Below are positions 14,452 to 24,852 of a stretch of DNA of 64,000 bases, piece by piece. The position numbers were made by a program, and so were the translations under genes. Source of the DNA: Panonychus citri (lineage: Eukaryota; Arthropoda; Arachnida; Trombidiformes; Tetranychidae); assembly GCF_014898815.1 (NCBI RefSeq), contig NW_026515505.1, forward strand, positions 310,001-374,000. The letters are read 5' to 3'. Each line of letters begins with the position of its first letter. Within the stretch, counting starts at the first letter, position 1. The notes beneath the pieces were generated by a model. The model was not told where the DNA came from and did no database searches. It was given only the letters and a program-made list of their open reading frames with translations.

Positions 14452-15753
14452 TTAACAATTAATATCATTTAGTGTTAATGATAATAAACTTTTCTCATTT
14501 CCATTGATGTTACAATGATAACCATGGATAACTTTTTTCTGGTCAATCTTTAACTGGACAATCCATTGGGTTCTTGGACAATTACATTGGAAACGATTGT
14601 GTTTAACATTAATTGTTGATGAGATTTCATTTCTACTCATTGTAACAATTAGTTGATTGAAAACATCTTCAGACAGTGAGACCAATGAATTGTATCTTAA
14701 ATCAAGATAAACTGGATTAAGATTATCAAATGAGCCAATTGCACAATGAAACAATTGATTATAAGTTAAGTCAATTATCAGTTGATTATTTTTATTTGTA
14801 TTAATTGGATTACCGGCTAATGCATAATTGTTTAGGATTTTTAATTGATTATGAGAGAGAATTAATTGTTTCAAATTGATCAGCTGAGTGAAGGCATAAG
14901 AACCAAGGTAAGTTAAATTGTTATAAGATAAATCAATCGTTTGGATTATTGGATTAAAAGGGAAACCATAATCTGGAATAAGTTTTAATCCATTTTGTCG
15001 GAGGTCAATATCTTTAAGATTAGGATAAGATGATGGAGATAAGGATGAAAAGGGAAAGGTGTTTAAATTGCATGAGATTATCTCAAGACGACGTAAAGAT
15101 GATGATAAGATTGACGATAAACATGATGAAGATGCTGGTGGACAATTTAATCCAGTTAATTTTGATAATCGTAAATGTTGAATTGGTTTGTTGATTGTGA
15201 GTAAAAAATTAGAGTCAATTGATTGATTGTAAAGTGTTAATCGGCCTAATGATGAGTAGGCAAGATTATTGATCAGGTAAGATGAGGATAAAGATGAACA
15301 GGTAACTATTGGATAAGATTCTGGACCATCACATGTACATGATGGTCGAGATGATGAGGATAAAGATGATGGACAAATTGAATTTCCAAAGAATTGAGTT
15401 GTTTTATCCTCTGGTGTTGATGATGATGATGAAAAGGATGATGGTGGAAATGGGAGTGATGGTGAGTAGGGTGGGTGGTAAGGTAAAGGTGGGTAAAGGT
15501 GAAAGACTGAAGGGATTGATGATAAATCAAAATAGGTTGTGTAAATTGTGGTAATTGGATCAATCCAGGAACCTAAATTAATCCATGATTTTGATTGTTG
15601 ATTGTTGCTTGTGGTTGTTGTTGTTGATGTGCTGGTTGATTGTATGTGTTGATTAGATAAAGGTGAAAATAACCAGAAACAATTAACTTGATTATGATTG
15701 TTACTGGTTATGATTAATGATAGAGTTAATAAAATTGTGAAAACGTTGAACAT
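14452..15753 (-). CDS. secreted leucine-rich repeat protein
   Basis: A single-exon frame of 433 residues with an initiator Met. Residues 1-24 are a hydrophobic signal peptide. Residues 35-125 are a Ser/Thr/Pro/Tyr-rich spacer of low complexity. A cysteine cluster at 127-152 (C127, C139, C141, C152) resembles an N-terminal LRR cap. Leucine-rich repeats run from about 170 to 385, with good consensus units at 247-310 (IDLRQNGL, IDLSYNNL, LILSHNQL). Residues 386-433 have an LRRCT-like cap with the CNC motif at 390-392, C414 and a terminal Cys. No transmembrane segment or GPI signal is visible after the cap, so the product is probably secreted. The layout resembles the arthropod family often labelled non-catalytic subunit of Oplophorus luciferin 2-monooxygenase, but that name says little about function. 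It lies 2.3 kb upstream of the teneurin exons on the opposite strand. Confidence 0.8.
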   Translation of the reverse strand: MFNVFTILLTLSLIITSNNHNQVNCFWLFSPLSNQHIQSTSTSTTTTTSNNQQSKSWINLGSWIDPITTIYTTYFDLSSIPSVFHLYPPLPYHPPYSPSLPFPPSSFSSSSSTPEDKTTQFFGNSICPSSLSSSSRPSCTCDGPESYPIVTCSSLSSSYLINNLAYSSLGRLTLYNQSIDSNFLLTINKPIQHLRLSKLTGLNCPPASSSCLSSILSSSLRRLEIISCNLNTFPFSSLSPSSYPNLKDIDLRQNGLKLIPDYGFPFNPIIQTIDLSYNNLTYLGSYAFTQLINLKQLILSHNQLKILNNYALAGNPINTNKNNQLIIDLTYNQLFHCAIGSFDNLNPVYLDLRYNSLVSLSEDVFNQLIVTMSRNEISSTINVKHNRFQCNCPRTQWIVQLKIDQKKVIHGYHCNINGNEKSLLSLTLNDINC

Positions 15754-16972
15754 GTTGATTGGTGATAATCAAGTTGATTAAATTAGTTCATTTGTCTGAT
15801 TATAATGATTAGTAAATAACAATTTTGTTTTTTTTTTCACTCGTTGATTTGATTGTCTAATCGTAGTGAGATGATTAAGTTAATTGATTAGCTTAGTTGA
15901 CAATAATCATCGTATTGATGATCACATGTAATTGTAAATGATTAACTTGGTTTTTTTTTCATTCACTGGTCTCTGATTGTAATAATTTAGAGTTGATTAA
16001 ATGATGAATTTTTTTCATCTTGATTAACTTGATATAAGAGGTACAACAATTTAATGATTCTGAATGATGATGATGATGATGATTAATTGATGTCCCTGAA
16101 AAAAAATGATGATATTTGATCAGTTGTTATTATTTAGACAAATAATGTTACCAATTAATTGTTGACAAAATTTATCTAATTGTTGATTATTTTCAATTAC
16201 AATTATTTATTGATTAACTTTTTCCCTTGATTGTTGTCAATTGTTAGACACAGGATGTAACCTTAATCAAAACCATTTCCTTTTATGATTAAATAATTGT
16301 GACAATTTATGGTTAATCATTAAGTTGAGATCACGTTTGTTGATTAACTTTTGACTTGGAAAAAAATTATATAAAAGTAATTAAGTTAATTGTTTCAATT
16401 AATATTATTATTCTGACGACCATCATCATCATGATATTCAATTATGGTTAATTTAATTTACAATCAATTGAAATTTTTTTGATCCAATTGAATTTGATTG
16501 TATGTTCAATTGGATCATGAAGTTAATCATAACAATTAAAGTCACGTTGTTACCTGAGTAAATAAAGTTGCCTATGACAATTAAATTTGTTGATAATATG
16601 ACAACAATTAGTTTGATTGGTTCGATAATAATAATTTGGATTATTAATCTAACGGTAAAAATCAGATGAATGGATAAAGATTATCAAAAGGATTAGAGTT
16701 TTTTTTTCATCAGCAATTATAATCCATCGGTTTGTCTCAATTTTTACAGTTAATCCTGTCGAGTTAATCATTGAGATTAATCAGGATGAGTCATTCATTG
16801 ACAGTGTCCACTTGAGGATGGACATGATTGTCCATGTCATTGGGATCCACACCTTAGTTTATTTTTAGTACTTACAATGTTATCAAGTGGTCAAGATGGA
16901 CACCTAAGTGTTATCTTTATATTTGAAATTTAAATCAGCTCCTAGTTTCTTAATCCAATGATCAGATTAATC

Positions 16973-17028
<56 letters not shown>

Positions 17029-18038
17029 AGTGCCGATACTTGACAGTTGTGGACAATGGTCAATGGGATGGTGAGGTGATGATTACTATTACTCTATTTT
17101 GGTGCCAATAAGTTGTAAGTATAAAATGTGATGATTTCTTTTCCTCTCTCGCTTTCTGACCAATGGTCAAGTATTCATGTTGTTTCCATCTTGAAAATGG
17201 TCAATCTTTTGATTGGAAATTGTAATAATATATCATGATGGACAATGCGAAACACAAGACATTTAAAGTAACAATGAATCTGTTCAAGTATCAACTTACC
17301 ATGTTGTTCATAATACACACAATTGGTTAGTACTTTTTTTTTCATTCGAATTAACAAAATCCATCGGTCAAGTATTATTATCAAGAGAAGAAGAAGAAAA
17401 AAGTTGATCTATTATCTTGAGAAAAGGATATTGGTCAAGCAAATGGAATAGGGGGGAAAAAGTGATGAAAGAAAAACGATACAAATTTGACCTGGAAGAG
17501 AGACAAAGGTTATATTTCTTTAGGTGTGTCTCCACATCGAACACAACAAGTTTTAAGAAAATTTTCCTCAAAAAAAAAGTTTATTCTATTGTTGACCATT
17601 GACCATTTTTCTCTCTCAATCTGTTTCTTTCTTTTTTGTTCTTCTTTTTCTTGTTCAAATAACTAAAAGAAACACTAACCAGATACTCGAGAGTCAAGAG
17701 TGAGAGAGAGAGAGAAAGAAAGAGAAAGAGAGAAAGAAGAAGAAGATAAAAAGAATATGAGAAAAAGAGAGAAGATTTCGAAATTTTTTCTTCCAAAAGT
17801 TGAGAATAACAAATTTCGATAAAAAATATGATAAGATATTCGAGATGAACGCCACCTTTTGGTGAGAAAAAAAAGCTCTCTTTCTTTTCTCTTTCTTTTG
17901 AATGATGACCCTTGTTGCGCATGCGCAGAGACGAAATGGTAACTCCTTCTCATCATTTTCTGGTTGGAAAAGGAAAAGAGAACAACTTTTTTTTCAGTTG
18001 TTTTTCAATCGGAGATGTGATAAGATGGTTAGGTTATA
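15754..18038. other. intergenic region between LRR gene and teneurin-like gene
   Basis: AT-rich DNA with a long CT run at 16975-17021, a short perfect hairpin (7-bp arms, 4-nt loop) at 16818-16835 and GA-rich purine tracts at 17700-17770. The minus frame at 17175-17384 contains a sequence like a splice donor but has no recognisable protein similarity. Polypyrimidine followed by CAG at 17987-17997 could be a splice acceptor, but an in-frame stop at 18030 separates it from the first teneurin ATG. Any promoter of the LRR gene would lie in the left part and that of the teneurin gene in the right part. I see no clear TATA box for either. Confidence 0.5.
16975..17021. repeat. (CT)n microsatellite
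   Basis: CT dinucleotide run of about 47 bp between the LRR gene and the teneurin-like gene. Confidence 0.9.
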
Positions 18039-21000
18039 ATGAATAGGTTACATCACCACTGTTATGGTTTACCCCCAAACCACACATACACCGTACGTGA
18101 ACCTTTCCCAAGTATTTACGAATCTGTGGATAAACCATCGGTCTATTCTAAGGTGCGAAAAAATGTCTCCTGGAGATGTGCCGCAATCACCAGTGGAATT
18201 ATAACCTTAATCTTATCTGGAGTACTAACTTATACACTTTACTTAATTTCTCTTCGTTATAACAAAAGTGAGTTCATTTTGGTGATTTTCTCTTCTTTTT
18301 CAAAATTTGTTCTTTTTGAAGAACAAAAAAAAAATTATTCTTTTCTCTTTGTTGGAATATGTTTAAAATGGTGACTTTGTGTATCTCGAGTGTCTTTTTC
18401 TTGCGCATTTTGGGATTTTTGTTTCTTCGCTTTTTTCTCTCTCTCTGTGACAATTTTTCCATCTTGTGAATTCATTTCTCTTCTCTCTATGTGTTTTCTA
18501 TTCTCATGTTTTTTTCTTCTCTCATCTTATGATTTTTTCTTATTTCCTCTTGTTCCTTGAACTAGTTGACTGTTTGTCCCCTGACTGTGGTGGACATGGC
18601 GTCTGTTTTAATGGTATTTGCTTATGTGATAAAGGCTGGAGAGGTTCTGATTGTACTGAATTAGAATCTGAATCATTACGATGTTTACCTGATTGTTCAC
18701 ATCATGGTACTTTCAATATTGATACTGGACAGTGTATTTGTGAACCCAATTGGTCAGGAATTGATTGTTCAAAAGGTAAAGTTGAGATATTAAGTGTTGA
18801 TTTTTCTTGTTTCATTTAATGTTGGAAATTTCAACTATTAATATTAATATTTAATCTCATATAAAATGGTTGTTTTTTTCTTAACTGTTTTCATCTTAGA
18901 AAAATGTGACCTCAACTGTGGATCCAATGGATTTTGTCAAAGTGATAGATGTGTTTGTAATGAAGGTTGGACTGGATTTAAATGTGATCAACGTTTGTGT
19001 GACCAGCGATGTTTAGATCATGGTCAATGTAACAATGGAACTTGTTTCTGTAATCAAGGATGGAACGGAAAATTGTGTACATTAGGTATGTTATTTTAAG
19101 AAATACTTTTCTACAAAGGTCACTTTGTATATTCTTTATCTTTCTTCTGGTATTTTCAAAGTTCTCTCTCTAACTAAGCTTGACCACTCACATATTTGTG
19201 ACTCTCTCTTTCTCTTCCCTTTCCTTCACATAGAGGGTTGTCCAAAAAATTGTAACAATCGTGGTGTTTGTGTTGAACAAAATGGTGAATATTTTTGCTC
19301 ATGTAATGTTGATTGGCATGGAAGTGATTGCTCTTTCCCGGTGGAAAAAGAGTGTGGAGATAAAATTAACAATGAAAATGGTAAATATCAATGCTATTAT
19401 CTAAAAATGACCAATTTAAAAATAGAAAGTTCGATTTATATTATTAACAGAATAGAATTGGTTTGAAAGAAATATTCTTCTAATATTTTCTCCTTCTCCG
19501 TCTCTTATAGTTGATTGTTTAGATCCTAATTGTAGTGGACATGGTGTTTGTGTTAAAGGTCGATGTCTTTGTGGCAGAGGCTGGAAAGGTGGTGATTGTT
19601 CAGAAATTGACTTAGAGCTATTAAGATGTTTACCTGATTGTTCACGACATGGAAGCTTTAATATTGAAAATGGACAGTGTATTTGTGAGCCTCACTGGAC
19701 GGGAGTTGATTGTTCACAAGGTAAATTATAATCAATAGCTTCGACCATTTTCATAAGAATTTATTAATTTATTTTGTTGGTTTATTACAGAAAAATGTGA
19801 CCTCGATTGTGGACCCAATGGAAACTGTCAAAGTGATCGGTGTGTTTGTAATGAAGGTTGGACTGGATTTAAATGTGAACAACGTTTATGTGACCGTCGG
19901 TGTTTAGATCATGGTCAGTGTAACAATGGAACTTGTTTCTGTCACCAAGGATGGAACGGAAAATTGTGTACATTAGGTAAAACTATCACCATGTTTAGAA
20001 AATTATTATAAATATTATCATGGTGCTCATGTGAAATTATCTTGTTCCGTTTTAAACAGAGGGATGTCCTCGAAATTGTAACAATCGTGGTGCATGTGTT
20101 GAGCAAAACGGTGAATATTTTTGTTCCTGTAACGCTGATTGGTATGGAAACGATTGTTCAGTTCCTTTGGAAAAAGAGTGTGGAGATAAAATCGACAATG
20201 ATAACGGTAAGTAACTTTTATCTTCTTTAGAATCTCTTTTAAGACGATATTTATCTTTAGAAAACGGTTCAACTCAAGAACCATCTTATGCTTATTATAT
20301 AAATTTGACGGTAAAAAAGGAGAAAGAGAAAGAGGTAAAGATGAAAAAAAATATGAAAAGAAAAGAAAAGTCCAGTATCGTCCAGTTCAGCGGCAAGTAG
20401 CTTACCTTTACCGCACCTTTGGTAGAATCCAACATAAGGCTCCCATGGAAGTTTAATTTCAAGGAAACTTTTGACACACGAACTGTACGATCGAAAACGA
20501 TTAAGAAACTGATCTGGTTTTTGATTGTCTTTGTTATGTTTTAGAATGTAGTGAGTACTGAGAACAGAACAGAAATTTGACGATAATTTTAAAGTTAATT
20601 TTTGAATCATGTTTTTCATGATTTTCTTAGTGCAATGAAAAATCTTTCATCATGAAATATCCTCATCCTTATTTCTTGGTTTAATTTAATGAACTTGGAA
20701 AAAAAAGTAAAGTCTTCTGATTTTTAATGATAGATGGATAAAGACAAGACTTGACTCACTATGATTACTGTTGTTGATTTGAATTAAGACTGAAGTAAGA
20801 TTAATGATGATTGAGAAAAAGATCCAAGTAAATCCAATTGATTTACTTTTTTTGCTGGATTTTGAGAGGCTAAGGATGATGAAGAAACTGAAATGGACTC
20901 AGGTCGAGAAAGAAAGGAAGATAAAATAGTTACTTTTCATTATCATCATCATCATTAAATGTCTATCTTCATCTCTCTCTCTCTGCTAGATTTTTACCTT

Positions 21001-24000
21001 GATTGAATAATATTTTTCTCAACCTGAAGATTATTTCTACCTTTACATGATAATCTAAGTTTTTATTTTTCTCTCTCCATGTTTTTCAATATCAATCTTC
21101 AATTCCATTGATCATCTTTAAATAATCATATCTCCATCATCTTTCTCTCTCTCACCCTGTGATGCTCAACTTTTTCCTGTGTCATCAAAATATTCAATTT
21201 GGATTAATGGTTAATCAATCAATCAACAAACAATATTGTGATACAATGTTTACTTCGTTGTTTTTTTGTGTGTTACCATCTTATTGTTTTTTTCTTAATT
21301 AGATGGTTTAACTGATTGTGCTGACAGTGAATGTTGTTCATCAAAGGATTGTATTAATAATCCATTGTGTCTTAAATCAGCTGATCCACTTGATATCCTA
21401 TTACGTAAACAACCATTATCACCAACAGCATCTTTCTTCCAACGGATGCAATTTCTAATTGAAGATGATTCAGTTCAAAGCTATGCCCATAGGAAGGCCT
21501 TCAATGACAGGTAACAAATCTAATTAACTTTATTTTTCTAATTAACTAATTTATCCAATAATCTATTTTCTATTATTTTTTTACCTGAGTTTTTATTGTT
21601 TTGTTTATATTTTTGAGTTTTCCTTTTATATAAGTTTTTTTTAGGATTTTATGTTTTCCGTTTCCTATTTATTGTATCTGTTTTTTTCGTTCTATCATCC
21701 CGAGTGATCTCATTATTTTTTGTTTCTCTCTCGTTATTTTGCTCTATTCATTTTCTCACTAACGACCCCTTAATCTAATCCAATCTCCTCTTTACTAACA
21801 TGACAAATCTTATCTCTCTCTCTCTCTCTCACTAAATGCTAACCCATTCAAATGACAGTCTCTTTTGGACGCGATTCAATTCAAGGTTGGTTTCCTTAAA
21901 ACTCTGGTTGATAATCTGTTACATTGTTAAATTGTTTTCTCCATTGATTATACTGTTACAATTAAGTCAATTGTAACCTTATTTTTTTCGTATTTGTTGA
22001 ATACTGTCTAGTTTACTTAAAGAAATCTCTTTGTTTAGAACTTTGTTTTCTCTCTTCTGTATTGTTCTTGTTAGGAAAATCGATTGATTTAGGTTATTTT
22101 TTTCTCTTCTATTCTTTTTTTCTAAATCAATGTTTATTGTTGAATAATTTAAGGCTCATTAACTGTAGATTGATTGAAATCTATCCAAGATTCATTTTCT
22201 TTGTTTTCTAATTCTTCCTTATTCTTATTTTTGTCTTTTGTTTTCTCTCAATTTCTATCATCTTTTTATAGCCAAGTTTCTGTTATTCGTGGTCAGATAA
22301 TCTCTCCCTCAGGCAATGGCCTAATGGGGGTTAGAGTGGGTGTTGTTAATGATCAATATTTGGGTATTGTTGTCTCCCGAGATGCTGGTTGGTTTGATAT
22401 TATGGTTAACGGTGGTTCTGCAGTGACCCTTGATTTCCGCCGGGATCCATTCAAACCAATCCAACGAACAGTTTTCGTCCCTTGGAATCAAATTGTGGTC
22501 ATTGGTCAAATTACAATGGATTCAGATGAAATTAAAACACCTGATTATCATCGGTCATCTATTTGTGTTGAACATGATTATGAAATGATGAGACCAACCG
22601 TTAGTGGTACCTGGAAATCGGGTTTTAATGGTGTCTCATCTGTGAAAAAAATGATCCTCGAAGAGGGTAAAATTGTCCAAGAAAATATCGGTATCCCAGG
22701 AACCGATGTTAACCTTATCTACTATTCTCATCGTGCATCAGGTTACATGTCAACAATTGACCTTAATCTTACCCCTGAACGGATACCATTAACCTTACGA
22801 TTAGTTCATCTTAAAATATCTCTTGAAGGTCATTTGTTTGAGAAAGTTTTCGAAGCAATTCCTCATATTGAATATACTTATTCATGGAATCGTCGTAACG
22901 TTTATCGTCAAAAAGTGTACGGTGTATCCACTGCAACTGTGTCGGTTGGTTATGAATACCTTAATTGTCAGCAGGTCATCTGGGAAGTTCAAACAGTTCA
23001 AGTAGCTGGACATGATATGGTCATTTCTGAGGTTGGAGGTTGGAATCTTGATATTCACCATCGGTACAATTTCCATGAAGGAATATTGCAAAAAGGTGAT
23101 GGGTCAACACTTTATCTTAAAAATTTACCACACACAATGACCACAGTAATGGGAGATGGTCAACAACGGCCACTTCATTGTGCCTATTGTAATGGTCTTG
23201 CAATTGAACAACGTCTCCTTGCTCCGGTAGCACTTACCTCGGGTCCCGATGGATCAATTTATGTTGGTGATTTTAATTTAATCCGACGTATCACGCCCGG
23301 TGGACAAGTGACCACTATCGTTGAACTTTCAGCTTCTCAGGTTGCCTATCGTTATCACCTAACAATTGGTCCAGTTGATGGTAAACTTTACATCTCAGAC
23401 CCAGAGAAACATCAAATTCTACGATCTATTAATAACTCTAATCCATCTGATCCTCGTTTCAATCTTGAGGTTGTTGTTGGCTCAGGTGTTAAATGTTTAC
23501 CTGGAGATAAAAATCTCTGTGGTGATGATCGACCTGCTCGTAACGCGCGTCTTGCTTATCCAAAAGGTATTGTTATCAATCTTAATGGTGAACTATTCAT
23601 CGCCGATGGTACTAATATCCGTTACGTTGATGTATCTGGAATCATTCATACACTAATTGGTGATCATTATCATAAACTTCACTGGAAACCTTTTCCATGT
23701 ACTGGAACTACTCCCATTCAGAAAGTTAATCTTCGCTGGCCAACCGAATTAGCAATTAATCCACTTGACAATTCACTTCATATTCTCGATGATCATATGA
23801 TACTTAAGTTGACACCCGATCTACGGATCCGTGTGGTCGCTGGACGACCTACTCATTGTTCATCAGTGATAACAGCACAAGAAGATCCAGAGTCCAAGAA
23901 AGAAGCTGAAAATTTACTTGGAACTCAAGTTTTCCTGGAAACACCACAATCAATGGCTTTTTCAACCAATGGTAATCTTTTTATTGCCGAAAGTGATTCC

Positions 24001-24852
24001 CAGATGATTAATCGTGTTAGAATTGTAACCGTTGATGGTCGTATTGTTAAATACGCTGGAATGGATTTAGATTGTTCTTGCATGGAAAACAATTGTGAAT
24101 GTTTTAATTCAGAAGTTACAAGTGCAATCAACTCAAAAATGTCAGCTATCCCATCGATAACGGTTACACCTGATGGACGATTGTACATTTGTGATCAAGG
24201 TAATCTACGTATTCGTGCAGTTCATTCATCTCTTCCAACTCTTGATGGAGATCAAGAATACACGATAACATCACTAGAATCCCTTGAAATGTATACTTTT
24301 AATCGTTTTGGTCAACATTTATCAACGAAAAGTTTAATTACATCATCATCACCATCGTCTAGTGGGTCAACATCTAATAACAAGAAAACAATTTACACTT
24401 TCAGTTATAATGTTAATACCTCATTTGGTAAATTATCTTCTGTAACTGATTCTTCTGGTAATAAGATTCATCTATTCCGTGATTACTCAAATCTAGTAAA
24501 ATCAATTGAAAACTCAAAGGGTGGTAAATGCTCCCTCACGATGTCACGAACAAAAATGTTATCCACCATAACCTCATCCGATGGATTTACATATAACTTT
24601 GAATATAATGAATCAACTGGATTAATTAAATCTCGCCTTGACTCTATTGGTGTTAATTCAATCTTTTATCAATATAATACCTATGGTAGATTAACAATGG
24701 CTGTTAATCCATCTGGTGAATCTCTTAACAGTGGATACAGTTTAACTCTAGAAGGTGTAACTGTAAAGTTAATTAAAAATCTATATGATCTCAAGATTAA
24801 TTATAATAATAATAATGTTTTTAAGCGTGACAAAAGATCCCTGATCAGCTGA
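18039..24852 (+). CDS. truncated teneurin-like transmembrane protein with duplicated EGF block
   Basis: Teneurins are type II cell-surface adhesion proteins of neurons and muscle. Ten exons can be read: 18039-18267, 18566-18775, 18900-19085, 19234-19380, 19511-19720, 19791-19976, 20060-20206, 21303-21510, 21859-21885, 22272-24852. Junctions have GT/AG and keep the frame. Exon 1 has a 46-residue cytoplasmic part and one transmembrane helix (residues 47-70). Next come EGF-like modules matching teneurin EGF4-8, twice. A C-rich linker follows (DGLTDC...ECC), then an Ig/TTR-like domain (22290-22560), an NHL propeller (about 23160-24270; repeats such as LAPVALTSGPDGSIYVGDF) and the first YD-type strands (24290-24760). 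The stop comes at 24850-24852. With every exon the product is 1376 aa; with one EGF block and no microexon, 1186. Usual teneurins are about 2500-2800 aa. EGF1-3, most of the YD shell and the C-terminal domains are absent. The start is uncertain: upstream exons may exist, although a stop at 18030 precedes this ATG. It could be a real shortened paralogue or a partial gene copy. Confidence 0.82.
18566..19380 (+). repeat. EGF cassette copy 1 of the teneurin-like gene (three exons)
   Basis: Exons of 210, 186 and 147 nt (18566-18775, 18900-19085, 19234-19380) encode modules matching teneurin EGF4+5, EGF6+7 and EGF8. All boundaries are in phase 1, so the 181-codon block can be skipped or swapped without a frame change. 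The EGF5-type module (18671-18772) has five cysteines, with Phe (GTFNIDTG) where the third Cys of a normal EGF would stand. That leaves the odd Cys which in this family forms an intermolecular disulfide. Confidence 0.85.
19511..20206 (+). repeat. EGF cassette copy 2 of the teneurin-like gene (three exons)
   Basis: Exons of 210, 186 and 147 nt (19511-19720, 19791-19976, 20060-20206) have exactly the lengths and phases of copy 1. They encode closely related modules in the same order, for example CVCNEGWTGFKC and CLDHGQCNNGTCFC in both. The introns differ in length (70 and 83 bp here, 124 and 148 bp in copy 1) and appear diverged. The odd-cysteine EGF5-type module is kept (GSFNIENG). The exon ends with a strong donor (GTAAGT). 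Confidence 0.85.
20406..20619 (-). CDS. possible nested minus-strand exon inside the teneurin intron
   Basis: An open frame begins with ATG at 20619 and reads about 71 codons to a good splice donor (G|GTAAGC on the minus strand, 20405/20406). The first residues (MKNMIQKLTLKLSSNF) look like a mitochondrial presequence: basic, hydroxylated and without acids. The remainder (for example LPWEPYVGFYQRCGKG) is of mixed composition, unlike the simple-repeat frames nearby. I do not recognise the protein, and I could not place a following exon. It may be chance. Confidence 0.25.
21859..21885 (+). other. 27-nt symmetric microexon of the teneurin-like gene
   Basis: The segment is flanked by AG on the left and GT (GTTGGT, a weak donor) on the right. 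It adds nine codons (about SLFWTRFNS) and keeps the frame, because the preceding exon ends in phase 2 and the following exon continues in phase 2 with or without it. It lies between the Cys-rich linker and the Ig/TTR-like domain. The last 12 bases of the intron before it nearly repeat the end of the preceding exon (TTCAATGACAG versus TTCAAATGACAG). Confidence 0.55.

Noticed and set aside
17581..17956. Two overlapping minus-strand frames rich in Ser, Leu and Phe
   Set aside because: They are translations of a GA-rich purine tract just upstream of the teneurin-like gene.
18566..20206. Duplicated EGF exons taken as an assembly artefact
   Set aside because: The two copies differ at many positions, and their introns differ in length and sequence, so a simple assembly duplication is unlikely.
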